A model generated the notes under the pieces. It saw only the letters and a list, made by a program, of their open reading frames with translations, was not told where the DNA came from and did not search any database. Below are positions 47,741 through 60,425 of a DNA stretch of 64,000 nucleotides, one piece after another (within the stretch, counting starts at the first letter, position 1; every line of letters begins with the position of its first letter). The stretch lies in contig VZTG01001555.1 in assembly GCA_013397845.1 (NCBI GenBank), forward strand, positions 1,118,787 to 1,182,786, read 5' to 3'. The position numbers and the translations under genes are program-made. This DNA is from Melanocharis versteri (taxonomy: Eukaryota; Chordata; Aves; Passeriformes; Melanocharitidae).

Positions 47741-50700
47741 ATCCTTTGGTAAAGAGAGTGACCAACTTCATACCTCACAGATGATTCATCTCTATTTAGA
47801 CATCTCTTTCAGAATAGGATGAACTCTTCTCTGGAGATGCTAGTTTCTCTTTTACTACCCTAGTTTGGGACTTAGCTTTTACAATGAGTAAAGTTAGAGA
47901 AGATAAATCCCCTCATTAGGTGCTATTTTGAACAGGCAGGTATTTAGTAGGTTTTTTTGGGATGTTTGTGCAGTGACCGGACACTGGTTTTCACAAGCAG
48001 ATCATGGTTTATGATGGAAATTCTCCAGTGCTAGTGCAACTCCTTCCAGTTTTGAAAAAAACTTGCTAATGTCATTGGATATTATTACAGTTCAGTTCTT
48101 TGGGCTGATGTTAAGTACTGTCTAGCCCAAAATGAGGATGTGTATAGATCAGAAAGACAGAAGATCAGACTGAAATAATGAAGATGCATATATGTTATTT
48201 GCTGCAACATAGATAGATAGACAGATAGAGAATGGAGAAATAAAGAGGCAATTTTTTGTTTATCTGTGCATATTTATCATATGTCTCAGTTACTGCAGCT
48301 CAAAAAAGAAAACACTTATGTTAAAAAGTGATGTGGTAACATCTGAAAAATGTGTCTGAGAAAGTGAAGACAGAATTAGACTCAGTGAGACTAGATTGAC
48401 TTATAAGTTTGAATGAGAAGAAGGAAACAGATCTGCTTCTAGGAGTATCCCAGTGGCTTAGTTGAAGACTAACACAGTGTCATGCAGGCACTGAAATCAT
48501 AAAGGTTGTTTATTATGACTGTGCAGCTAAAGTAATAGAAAGCTTGGGACTGTGACTGATAAATAGCTGGGTAATGAAAGAGTTGCCTGCAGCCCATTAA
48601 AGAAATGATGAAAGACTGGAGTCTGCCACAAGGTTTCTGCAGCCTGACATAGATGAGGTGGTGAAGACTGGGATATATCCTGATCAGACTAACAGATAAC
48701 TAGTAAAATCTGAACACATGGATCTTGCATGCATATGTAGCCTGGGGCTAAAGATACTCACCAATTAAAAATGGTGTGATGAAAGGTGGTAAGGGAAGAT
48801 GGAAAATGCCTGAGATAAGTACAGGGAGCAATGTATGTGGCTGGGAATGTGCCAAAGATCATGCAAAATTATTGCACCAGCATTAGTGGGAGGTGAGAAG
48901 AGGACCACAGGAGCTAGAATAAAGGCATCAGACCAGTAAGACAGCGCAAACATAGGGGCAGGGTGGGAAGGAGAGTAGGGAGTATGGCTTTTAGTTCAGC
49001 AGAAGGGAACTGCAATGCAAAGAAAGTGAGCAGCCGTATGTGCTGGAGAGTTTATCAGCCTTGGGGCTTACTGTACCTTCCCATCTGTACATCACCGTCT
49101 GTGCAGATTAGGTGGTCTAATTCTGCTAAGAGTCAGGATGATCTAACAGGATGGGAAGGAGCATGGAAAAGGACATTGGAGGGTTGGTGATACTAGTGAG
49201 TCAGCGGGAGAAATTATAAGTTTCAGCTGCAGGATAAAAAGAAGATGGGACAGTTTTGATCAAGAAGTTTGAATTCTGATGAGAGTGGAGGAGGGAGAAT
49301 GATGTAGTGCAGTCCACAGGCTCAATGCTGATAGAATACATGGCGGGGAGCATGAAGAATCTTATGTTCACATGAACACAAGCTGCTTGCCCTCTCTCCT
49401 CCCCTCTGCTCCCCTTCCATCCCATCCCCTCCCCTTTTCACCTAGTCTCCAACCACAAATCTCCAGCCACTACATCCCACCCATTTCTTGACCTATTTGC
49501 GTTGTCTGAACACACAGGTGGTATTTATCCTTAGCTGTGTGGGAAGAGTGCTCTAACCACACAACCCTTTCTCAGGGTTTACTAGGTTTACCCAACCTGA
49601 AGTGGTAATTAGCCTGCCACAGCTTTTCAGAACTTCTCCCAAGGGAAATGCGGATTGCTGGTTGCTTCTCAGGCCACTTAAATGGTTTCCTCAGGGCTCC
49701 AAACATCCCCACAGGCCTGTGAGATGCTGTGCTGACACCAGTGAGGAGTATGAGACAGGTTTGAGGATCTTCCCGCCTGAACAGATCTTGGACGGATCTT
49801 CAGGATCTTGAACAGAGCATCCAGAACTATAATTCCATAAATGGTACATATGAAAATGACGTCATTCCTCAGCCAAAGTGTTCTAGCATTTTGTTGATTT
49901 TTATAACTGTATCAAAAAGGTGTGAAGACAAATTTGTGATAGATGAGGTCTTTTGCTAAAGTAGCTCCTCTAATATGAAGCTGACTACCCCTGACTGACT
50001 GTTCTTTCTTGGAGCAAAAACTTCGCTCTTGGTTAAAATTTACAATTTCCTGTAGTTTATTTCACAAACTTCTAATTACAGACAGAGATTTTACAGTCTT
50101 TTAAGAAACCTTATTTTATGGACTGCTTCATAATATAAACCGTCTCTCTACAGTGATAGACACAGAAAGTCTGTAATTTGAATATCTGATGTCTTAATAC
50201 TCTCTTTGGAAGAATTTTAAATCTCAAGTTGATTACAGTTATCCTTCCCATAGGGCAATAAAAGCACTGTTCCACTTTTTAATGCATCTGCTAATCAAAC
50301 ACTAAATATTCCCTCCAAACAAATTGGTGAGGTTCAGGAGAACATGAGAGTAGGCAGTCCAAGGGGTATTTAAAACGTCAGATGACTGTATGAGATAAGA
50401 AGCCTTGTGTGGGCTGACAAGTTTAATAAGCACTGCAATATTTAGTAAGTCTCCCTGCTTAATAGCAGTTTCTCTAATGGAATAAGGTACCCAGGAAAGT
50501 CTGTCACTACTTTGAAGTACGCATTTATTTTAATCTAATTCCACCCAGTTGCATATTCTACTTAGAGTGGTCTGAAAATCCACTCTCTTACAAGATGCCT
50601 CTTCCTGAACATCTCTGATCATTGCATCTTCAGCATTTTCATTGTGGCAGCTTATGGTCTACTGCAATACCAAAGCTCTTTCCAAACCTGAGAGGAATTT

Positions 50701-51382
50701 GATTTTTTTCATACATATGGATAAATACGCCTACATGGATTTGACTATAATTAAAATGTCCAAAAAATGTCCTTGCACTTTTCTATTGATTTTACATGTA
50801 TATTAAGATAATGGCTGTCCAGCAAAATGTAAGACAAGTTTTCACCCTGACTTTGTCTGAAGTCTAACTTCAGTATGACTAAAGCAGAAAAGAGGAAAAA
50901 ATAATGACTCTTGTAATCTATTCTCTACTTTTCATGCAGTATGTAAACCTACATATATTTTCCATCTTGAAAGAATCAAAAAGTCCAGGAGTAATGTGCA
51001 GTATGTACATAGTTTGCAGAATAAGTACTTGGGAAGAGGAACTTCTGTGCTCACCCTGAAATCTGACACAAATCATTAAAATTTTTGTTAGCTGTGTTTC
51101 TTGAGCTGTTTAGCCACTTCTCAGAAAAGAGTGATGAAGAAAGTAAATACCGATAATGCTGACAGGGATTTCAAAAAATCTATTTCTAACAAATTTCAGT
51201 GAAAAGTGAGTACAACATTGATGGATTATGAGTACAAGCCAGTACTTTGTAATTTCAGAATGAAAACTAATGCTAGATAGTTTTATTAGGGTACCAACGC
51301 AGTAATGACTGTGATCACCCTAAGCAGTCCCTGCATGTTATTGTCCAAGAATGGTTAGTGACACAAATATTTATATCACTTG
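47741..51382. other. Intergenic, no gene recognised
   Basis: No exon or repeat family seen. A 12 bp palindrome containing a full CRE (TGACGTCA, 49857-49864) and a C/T-rich run (49379-49440) are the only marked features. Confidence 0.5.
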
Positions 51383-51383
51383 T

Positions 51384-51450
<67 letters not shown>

Positions 51451-51451
51451 C
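51383..51451. repeat. TTTC tetramer array
   Basis: About seventeen uninterrupted TTTC units, giving serine/phenylalanine/leucine or lysine/glutamate/arginine chance frames. Confidence 0.98.
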
Positions 51452-51955
51452 TCCTGTAATTGAGATGAAATGCTTGGTTTCTTCTTCCTGTTCTGCAAAA
51501 TGGTGTACTTCAGACTTCAGTGAGTTACTGAGGATTTTCTGACCAGCATGATGATGAAAGAAACATTGGGAACTAAGTACAGGGTTTGAAAAATGTCCAC
51601 AGGCAGGACTATTCTTCATCATGTACAAGATGGTAAATTATCCTTTCAGTGTCTTGGTAGTGCTCACTGCCCCAACTCACTCTGTGCTGGCCAATGTCAG
51701 GGACAGGATGATGGGCTTCTCAGCATGTCCATTTCCATTAGTACGGTTTACTGGGGATCTCAGGTCACTGTTTCCAGTCTCCTTCCCCACTTTGGTTCCT
51801 CAAGGCTGGAATGGAGCTAGTGGTAACTAGCCTTGAAGCTAGTAGTAGTGAAGAAAAAAGAAAAATGTGGGTTATTTTATACCCTAATTGGCTTCAGAAT
51901 ACAGAGCAAAAACAGTTGGTTTGCAAGGATGAAAGTAAAGGTAGGATCAGGGACT
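51452..51955. other. Intergenic, nothing recognised
   Basis: No gene or repeat family identified. Confidence 0.5.
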
Positions 51956-52100
51956 TCAGAAAATCACAGAATTTTCTGAGTTGGAAGCAACCCACAATGA
52001 TGATTGAGTCCAACTCTTAAGTGAAGAGCCCATACACGGATCAAACCCACAGTCATCTACAGCTTTTTCTACTTTTTGCCACTATTAGCACCCAAAATCT
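51956..52100 (-). mobile_element. tRNA-Ile/CR1 composite SINE fragment (TguSINE1-like)
   Basis: On the minus strand this reads, in order: a tRNA-Ile-like core (GTGCTAATAGTGGC around the anticodon, then GTGGGTTTGATCCGTGTA matching the T-arm/B box), then CACTTAAGAGTTGGACTCAA, then a CR1-type tail ending CTCAGAAAATTCTGTGATTT. This order is the known layout of the SINE first described from zebra finch, which borrows CR1 machinery through its tail. The A-box side is degraded and about 25 bases differ between anticodon and T-arm. Confidence 0.7.
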
Positions 52101-54545
52101 TGCTTATGAGTGAAGAGGAAGCACATCTTTCATCAATATGTATATATCCAATAATTGAATTTTAGTATACTTAAAGTCTTATCATTCTAATCATTGTCAG
52201 TCCAGATAGAATCCACGCATGGTAGCTTTTCCATCATTTCATGTCTTGAAGTCAAAGTTGCATGATCTTCTATAAATATTATACAGGAAGGAAGGAAAAG
52301 GAAGGAAGGAGGTAAATAACATGGTAAAAACAGAGAAGTTTCAGTTCTTCAGGAAAGCAAACAAAACTGTCAGTCAAAACTGTGCTCCCCTCAAAAGCAG
52401 GAGCAGCTGTTAGGCATTTGTGGTGAGTGGAAGGTGCCCTCAGTAGCAGTCTAAGGGGGATTCCTGCACATCTCCTCTCCTCAGAGATTAAATGGGATGG
52501 GCACACAGAGCCTTACAGACAGCTTTCATCTCCTTGTGCCTCCCTTAAAATGCCAATGTGTGCAAGTACCCGTCTCATGTCCTGACCACTTCTCCCCTCT
52601 AACCTGAACTCCATCTTCATCACTGCCTGCTTTACTTGCCTCGCCTTTCAAGCAAGGGATCCTATATTACTATCCTAAACCTTATTCCCCCTCTCCCCAA
52701 ACAGCTGTGATCTCTGTCCCAGCTGGAGCAAAAACTGCTGCCCCCCAGCATGCCCACAGTATCTCTCCAAGGGAAAAGCCTCCCTACCATCTTTCCAGGG
52801 ACAGGACTTCCTTCCTGCCACCGGAAAGAAAAATTCTGTCTGTGTCACTTGAAGCTTGGATGAAGCTGGATATCCCATTTAGTCACTACTACTGATATTT
52901 AGAGATTCTGTATATGTCTGCCTGCTCTGTCACTACTTCCTATGTACCCTTTAATACCTGTGTGGGACTATAACACTGCTGGCTTTAAGAGGAGATCATG
53001 AGGCAGAGGGAGAGGCCATGTGATGTTCTGGTTCGGTGGTAACTTTCTTATACTGATTCCCTGGTTCTCCAGCAGTTTGTCAGATTTAATTTTTAGAAAT
53101 GCAGTGGATTTCAAATAAATACAAATTTTAAACCTAGCAGCACAGAGCAAAATTTCCAGTACACGAGAATATCTATGGGATGCAATAAATGAAGTTAGAT
53201 TTTTAAGATTATTATTGTTGTTGTTGTTTGTGGTGGTGTTGTTGTTGTTTTCAATTGCTCTAATGTGGAGAGAAAGGAGCTTAGAGGATAGTAGTTTTAT
53301 AAAGAAAAAAATATGACAAAATTTTGCTCTGAAGAAAAGAGAAGGAAATTCTTTTCCCTCTAGAAATAATGTAATTGACACAGAGTGTACACTTTTCACT
53401 GTTGTTTAAGCAATGTATTTTTTATTCCTTTTATTTCTTTTTTATTTTATTTTATTTATCTTTATTTTATTCCTTTTTATTCCTTTGATTATTCCTCCTC
53501 CATCTTTCCCATGCATCCAGGAAATTTGATAGGTCCCTGTGAATAGTAAAACCCCATGTTAATTCTGTGGACTTAACTATCCTTCTTAGTCAATTAGGCA
53601 GGAGTCCTGGAATTTCTGAGCAATACATTTTCCCAGACTAGATAGCATTTGCTCTGTTCTCTTCCCATTTGGACCCATTTCCAAATTATCCTCTTCCACT
53701 GCTAAGAATCTCACTCAAGTGAGATTTGACACTTCAGTCCTCAGTGTTTCAGAGATGAACTCACAGCTGGTATAAATCTAGAAGCTTGTTCTGTTTATGA
53801 ACAAGTTTCTGTGCAACAAATGTCTGCAATAGCAGCAAACTAAACCAGGGACTAAATGTCTCTGCTGCTGCCGTATTCACGCTGGTGTGAATGGAGTGCA
53901 ATAAATGAAATATTAACCTCACCCTAACCAGTTTAAATCTGTCTGCTTAGCCAAAGTAGCTCATTATAACTATCAACGTGGTACAAACCCAATTCTAACA
54001 GGTCAGGTTAAACTGCAACACGAGTTTCTTCTCAGCTACCATGTGATCCATCCACACTGTGTGTCATTCAAATTACTTGAACACAGGTACACCAGCTGAT
54101 TATGCTGAAGCTTCTCTCGACAGCCATGGGTTCTGCTCTTTTATTTAAAACCCTAGGCCTTGGAGTCAGATGAATGCCATGGAATCTTAGTTTCTTCATC
54201 AGAAATCTTAGAGGTGAAAAACCAAGAAAGCAAACAAAAGCCCTTAATACATAACCCAATTATTTTCAAAAGTAAGAAATCAAGTAAAAAAAATTGAATA
54301 TGTTTGTTTTAAATGTAAATATTTTCATCCATTCTCAAAATTTTGGGATGCTTTAATTAGATGTCACCCGGATGTCTTATCTCAATGTCTTTTTGTCGTT
54401 TGAAAAACTGTAAAATCAAAACAGCAAAAAAAAGTTATGTGACAGATATTAATCCCATCACTCAGGTACATTGGATCTGCTTATACCTCTCTATTCATGC
54501 AAGTTCATCATACCCAGAAGCAAACACTAAAGGAATCATAGTATC
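52101..54545. other. Intergenic, no gene recognised
   Basis: No exon or known retroposon. Low-complexity patches: GGAA-rich at 52286-52312, TTG-rich at 53210-53254 and TTTTATT-rich at 53410-53485. Confidence 0.5.
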
Positions 54546-54745
54546 AGGGATATAGAGCAGTTTGGGTTGGAAGGGACCATAAAGATAATCTCATTCCAAG
54601 TCCCCTGCCATGGGCAGGGACACCTTCCACCAGAACGGGCTGCTCAGAGTCCCATCCAACCTGGCCTTGAACACTTCCAGGGATGAGGCATCCACAACAT
54701 CTCTAAGCAACCTGTGCCAGTGCCTCACTAGTGCTTTTGCCCTGT
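54546..54745 (-). mobile_element. CR1 LINE 3' tail
   Basis: AGAGCAGTTTGGGTTGGAAG, CCATGGGCAGGGACACCTTC, CCAACCTGGCCTTGAACAC and GCAACCTGTGCCAGTGCCTC are the first 190 bases of a reversed CR1, fairly little diverged. It is truncated sharply after that. Confidence 0.9.
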
Positions 54746-57700
54746 GAAAAACCTGCTGTCCTCCAGAACAAAGACTTGTCAGAGGAAAGGAAGAGTAAAG
54801 TAAGGAAGGAAAAGTAAAGGAAAAGTAAGCCTGGCAGAAACATGCTAGATGCAATAGCTCCCCTCAGAGCTTTTCAGCGTGCAGTGGATAGAAGCTGAGA
54901 TTACTCATTTCATGCATATTTTCCTGCAAAATCTTCCTTTTCATCAGAACTGCACAGGAAGCTCTACACACAGTCTAAGAGATTCCCTGTAAAGGGATAA
55001 TCTTCTTCACAAACTGTAAGATCACGATGTACTTTATGGTCTCTGCCCATTCTTATTCTTTCCCTGCCAACAATTCCTTCAGCACAGCTATAAATCCCAT
55101 TAGGTGAGGTCACCAGCTCAAATGAAGAAAAACATGTTCTTACGTACATTTCCCAGTGTCACCTCAGGCAATGTATTTTTATGGCAGGCATTTGGGTGAT
55201 CCCCAGGAACAGAAACCATGTCAGTTATAAATATTTTTGGAGAAAACCCAAACCTGTCAGACCATTACAGGCCACAGAGTTGTACTTCACTGTTACTGCA
55301 GAGCTATTAGGTGTGGTAACGGCAGCCATCAGTTGCCGTTGCTAAAATTCAACCTAATGGTGACTTTGTGACAATTTTTGGAGCCAGAAGCAAGTCTTGG
55401 GTGGGTATCACATGAAGAAATGTAAAACATTAGTGTTAACGTTATTATTTTCTGGAAGGAATGTACCTGGTATATTTTGGGCAAACAAATAATTGTCACT
55501 GAAAGAAATGCCACTTGTTTCTTTAAAATTATCAGAGAGAAATTTTACTTAAAAGCACCCTTTTAAAATGTAATACCACTTATCCTACTTTCACCTCCTT
55601 CTGATGAAACCAATGAAATAGAACGTATCTGAATAGTCACTCTTTGAAAAATGACACACTAAGTTTTTTGCACTGTTGCTATTTGTGGTATCCAGTTTCA
55701 GATTGCTCCTGTCTTTTGAAAACAACAGGCAGCTGGAAACCCCCTCCCAGTGTGGATCCATGTAGTAGTGGGGCCAGCTTTTGGTTTTAATAATAATTAT
55801 TGACAAGGTTTAAGAGTTTGCTCTGCATAAATGCCTTTGGACCTTTTTTTCACTGCTTCTGTAGAAACTTGTCTAAGACAATAAATACTTATTACATTGA
55901 AATATCAATGTGTTCTGTAAGCCCTTATGAACTTTTCTCCGGTATTTCTATGCTGCATATTTGGGTGCACTGCTGCCAGCAGTGCATTTAATACATAGTA
56001 GTTTTATGCTCCTTTTTTCTTCGAAATTGTTCATTACGTGCTTGTGTTACTTTCCTTCTTTGATGGAGCTCCACAAAGGAACTTTCCTAGAACCTGAAGA
56101 CAAAAGCAGAGGAATTCTCTAAGGTGACACAATAGCAGGAACTTTCCAAGAAAAATTAGCAGTCACATGTCAAATAGGAAAATTACATTCCCTTTGATTC
56201 TAGTCAGGTTTGTTTGCTAATCCATTTCTATTCTGATATTACAATCTTCTGGGCAGAATGAAAAACAACCTTTTAAAAATTCTGTTAGGAAAAGGTGTTC
56301 TATTTGTCCTTGTGGATAAATGAGTTCTCCCTACTGTGAATTATTCTTTTGATCAGCTTTGCTGCAAGATGATTAACACCCATTTTTGGGTCAGTAACAT
56401 GTTTCCAGTATACCAGTTTCAAGGTCTGAAGCCTCATCACCCTGTAAGGCTGGAGAGTGTTCTGCATGCTGAATCAGAGAGCCTGAGTTGCTGAAGGGGA
56501 CATATTATATTTGTTAGAAGCTGAAGATATCAGGCTGTCATCCTGGAAAGTCATATTTTCAATATAGAAACATCACTTTGGAGAAGGGTTTATGCATCCT
56601 TTTAAAGCTTAATTTCTTGGGTTAATTGAAAACAGAGGCATCTAGCTACATGTCTGAAAGGGAAAAAAAATTGAATATTTTAAGCATGAAAAGTATCTGT
56701 AAAACATTTAAAATATTTTTTCTGTAACCTATGTAGCATCTGTGTAACAGCTAAATTTATTTGGCAGACTGAGATTTGCTTCATAGGCTTCAAAACTTTG
56801 TTTCCAAAACATTTGAGTTTAACATTTCTCAGTGTGTGCTTATTTGGCAAAATTTCTGAAAACTTCAGCTATCATCTACTATGACAAAATTCTAACCTTG
56901 CCTAACATAAATGTATTTCTTCATGCAAAGAAGACAAGAAAAGAAGACCCAAAACAATAAGAAGCAAACAAACTGGACAGATATTTTCAAATGTCATTTC
57001 TGTATGGTAGTCACTTCATTGTGCTAGTTTTTGGTAAAAATCAGCAACTGTCGACACAGAAGGTAATGTGGAGAACGTCTGATAATAAAACAGTCATGTA
57101 AGTAATTTGCTTTCAAAATCATGCACTACAGGCTTTTTTTTTTCTTTTAATCAGGAAAACTCTGAAATTCAGTTGGTTATTATTTTAATATTTTGCTATT
57201 TTTAACTCTAGTTAAAACTTTTGCTCGTGTTCATCTTTCCTTTATGTATTCAATACATGAGTGGAAGCCCTGGGGAAAGTGCTAATTACACCTAGCCCCA
57301 TTACATTGTGCGGAAAGTAGATATTGTTGGAGCTTAAACTGAGATTTATGCCTTTATAAACATAGGGTTTACATCATACATAAAATTAGATACAACTCGG
57401 ACATTCTTATTATAAAAAAAAATCTGCAAAACAATCCTGGCTATCTGTATGCAGGGCAACCTCGTTAATGACATCCCGTGGAAGAGAAGTGCTGTAACTG
57501 AAAGGATGTCACTTCAAATGAATTTTCCCAGCAGAAGCTACTGCTGAATCATCTTATTTCCTGTATATTGAAACAAATTGAAAGCAAGGACCTTCCCAGT
57601 CACAACATGTTACTGGAAATACAGTATTGGAAACTATTCGGTGCTTTAAAAGTGCAAGAAGTGAAAGATGCCTTAACTGCAGATACTGCACGTGCTGCTC

Positions 57701-58379
57701 CCTGTTCAGGTGAGATATACAGGAAGGCAAGAAAGCATTCAGATAAATACAGTCTTTTGGAACTCAAGTGCATTAAAATGCACGAAGTCTGGTGGAGCAT
57801 TTTGAGATATACCTTCAGCTAACCTAAAGAGGAAACTGGAAGTTTGCTGAATCAAACACTTGACAAGAAACCAGAGTTGTAAAGCCAGCTCTGCTATCCT
57901 CATTATGTGTGGGATGTGTGGGATCTTAGAGCATAACTGGCTTTCAGCAAGCTGCAGTGTTGCTCTCTCCAAGCGCTGTGCTGGGAAGCTGTCCAAGGGG
58001 TATTGACTTCTGGTTTTCTGGATCCAGGAAATAGTACTGTCAAGTCCTGAGGGTAAAACTAATCCTTATTTAATTAAGACTTTTGATTAACTGAGTTCCC
58101 GTAAACAGGATGGTAAAGTAACCAAAATATTTTGAAAGCAAAATATAGGAACTGAGAGGCAGGTCCCCGTCCAGCTACTTGTCGGTAAAAATACACTCTT
58201 AGTCTCTCTGCTCTTGCAGCTTCTGGGGATAAAAATGCAGACTCCTGGCTGCAAAGGGATCACTGTGAGCAGAGATGGGAGAACACTTTGGTAGAATTCA
58301 CGTAAGGCACCTATCAGCAGTGTTTTATGGCATTAGCTGTGCTACCAACTCTGTTAGAAGAAAAAAAATGAACCTTCAC
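54746..58379. other. Intergenic, no gene recognised
   Basis: AT-rich with no recognised family. An open frame at 57568-57822 has no domain or supportable splice context and is treated as chance. Confidence 0.5.
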
Positions 58380-58936
58380 ACTGGATCTGCTTGAGATGAA
58401 GTTAATTTTCATAGCAGCCTGGAGGACACCGTTTTGGATCTGTGACCAAATCAGTGTTGATAACACATTTTAGCTATTGCTGAAAAGTGTTTTTCCAGTG
58501 TCAAAGCCTTTTCTTTTTCCTACTCTCCCCTCCCCGGCAGGCTGGCAGTGGACAAGAAGTTGGGAGGAGACACAACCAGGACAGCTGACCCAAGCCAGCC
58601 AAAGGGCTGTTCCAACCCTATGTTCACATGCTCAGCTATTAAAGCTCAGAGAAAGAGAAAGGAAGTAGGACATCTGACATTTTTCTTCCCAAGGAACCAT
58701 TGCAGGCAATGAAGCTCTGCCTTCTAGAAATGGCTGAACAGTCGCCTGCTGATGGGAAGTAGTGAATGAATGCTTTGTTTTACTTTGCTTGCAGGTGCTG
58801 CCTTGCCTTTTACTTATTAAACTGTTTGTATCTCAACTCGCGAGTTTTTTTTGCTTTTTTCCTTCTGAATCTCTCTCCCATCCCTCTTGGGAGGCAACTG
58901 GGTGGACCTTACCTGCTAGCTAGGGTTGACCCACCA
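58380..58936 (+). mobile_element. Solo LTR, avian endogenous retrovirus (family B)
   Basis: A well-ordered plus-strand match to an abundant avian LTR. Landmarks are AAGTTAATTTTCATAGCAGC near the start, GTGTTGATAACACA, AAGAAGTTGGGAGGAGACAC, CCAGGACAGCTGACCC, CCAAAGGGCTGTTCCA, a weak TATA (CAGCTATTAAAGCTC), GGGAAGTAGTGAATGAATG, a poly(A) signal ATTAAA with ACTGTTTGTATCTCAAC, and the terminus GGGTTGACCCACCA. No retroviral interior or second LTR is present, so it is a recombined solo LTR. The open frame starting at 58766 is LTR sequence, not a gene. Confidence 0.8.
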
Positions 58937-59940
58937 AAATCTTGCAACAAGGCTCTAACAAGTTCTTCTCTCTGCCTCTCCCTCCAAACCTTCGTGTTTA
59001 AACATTTTTCCCTTTCAACTTATACAAAACATGTTCAAGAGATACTCAATAAGGGACCAAAAGAAGAAACGTGTAAGTATGCCGTTGCATACTTAATTCA
59101 GGTGCACAGCTGTGAGGACATGTGCAAAGGAGGCACTCAGAAATTAAGACTGGCATCTTTTGAGTGAGCTGCTCCTTTGATTCTGAATTATCCAAATGTT
59201 ATTTAATACACATGATGTAACTGCTCTGGTTGTGTGACTGACCTCTTTGGAGCACTGTGCCAAAGGCTGTCCTCAGTGGTAGCCATGCAACCACATTGAT
59301 TTCCGTGCGATCGCACAGGCATGTTTGCGGACAGAAGATGGCATGCCCTCCTCCACTGCAGAATCACCCACTGTTTAGGTCTTACTTTTGTCACCAGAGC
59401 TGGCTTCTGCTTGCATAACTAACATGTCAGTGTACGAGTGATTCTGTTCTCCAGTCTGTACAAAGGCATGCTGCCCTTAGTCCACGCCATGTCATCCCAG
59501 GAGAGCTTCCTCCTAAATCACTTCGTTTGCCTCCTCACTCATTAGCTTATCAGAATCCTCCTTCCAATTCATCAGATAAAATTAGATTATTTTACTATAC
59601 AACAAAAAAGAATTAATTAAAAATGGAAGTGATGGAGAAATGTTTTGAGGCACTAACAAAGTCCTTTGACAAAATTTTTGGAGGAGCTTAGTTTTCAGAT
59701 CATTCTGAACGGTCATGCTCCACAGATAGAAAGGCCCTATGTACAAATGTGGGGTGAATATGCCTCTTACCCAAGAAACAGGTTGATTCTTAAGGAGGGT
59801 AACAAAAGTCCCTGACCCAGGAAAAAACCCATACATTTATTCTCACGGGGGGCTGAACAGACCCCCACTCCACAGACAGTGACACAGGAAAGACTAACAC
59901 AGACTGAATAGGCCCCTGTCCTAAGGGGGGTCATATAATG
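58937..59940. other. Intergenic, nothing recognised
   Basis: No gene or family identified. Contains a 12 bp palindrome GTGCGATCGCAC (59305-59316). Confidence 0.45.
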
Positions 59941-60425
59941 CGTCCAGCTCTGGAGTCCTCAGCACAGGAAAGACCTGGATCTGTTACAGAAGGTCCAGAA
60001 GAGGGTCACAAAGATCATGAGAGAGCTGGCCCACCTCTCCTGTGAAGAAAGGCTGAAAGAGTTGGGATTGTTCAGCCTGGAGAAGAGAAGGCTCCAGGGA
60101 TACCTTCTAACATCCTTCCAGTACCTAAAGAGGCCCTATAAGAAAGCTGGGGAGAGACTTTTTAACAGGGTGATAAGACAAGAGGTAATGGTTTTAATCT
60201 GAAAGAGCGTAGATTTAGACAAGATGCAAGGAAAAATGTGAGTGGTGAAACACTGGAACAGGTTTCCCAGAGAGGTGGAAGATGCCCCATCCCTGGAAAC
60301 ATTCAAGGTCAGGCTGGATGGGGCTCTGAGAAACCTGGTCTAGGGAAAGGTGTCTCTGCCCATGGCAGGGGGTTTGGACTAGATGACTTTTTATGGTCCC
60401 TTCTAACCAAAAAAATTCTTTGGTT
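59941..60425 (+). mobile_element. CR1 LINE 3' fragment
   Basis: Plus-strand CR1 from GTCCAGCTCTGGAGTCCTCA through GAAGAGGGTCACAAAGATCA, TTCAGCCTGGAGAAGAGAAG, TCCAGTACCTAAAGAGGCCC, CATGGCAGGGGGTTTGGACT to GGTCCCTTCTAACCAAAAAA. It is one of the better preserved copies; an open frame inside it (60017-60202) is 3' UTR, not protein. Confidence 0.9.

Noticed and set aside
58766..59167. 133-codon open frame
   Set aside because: Its first third is the 3' part of the solo LTR and the rest has no recognisable features.
59305..59316. 12 bp palindrome GTGCGATCGCAC
   Set aside because: Unusual for its two CpG in AT-rich DNA, but too short and isolated to build a claim on.
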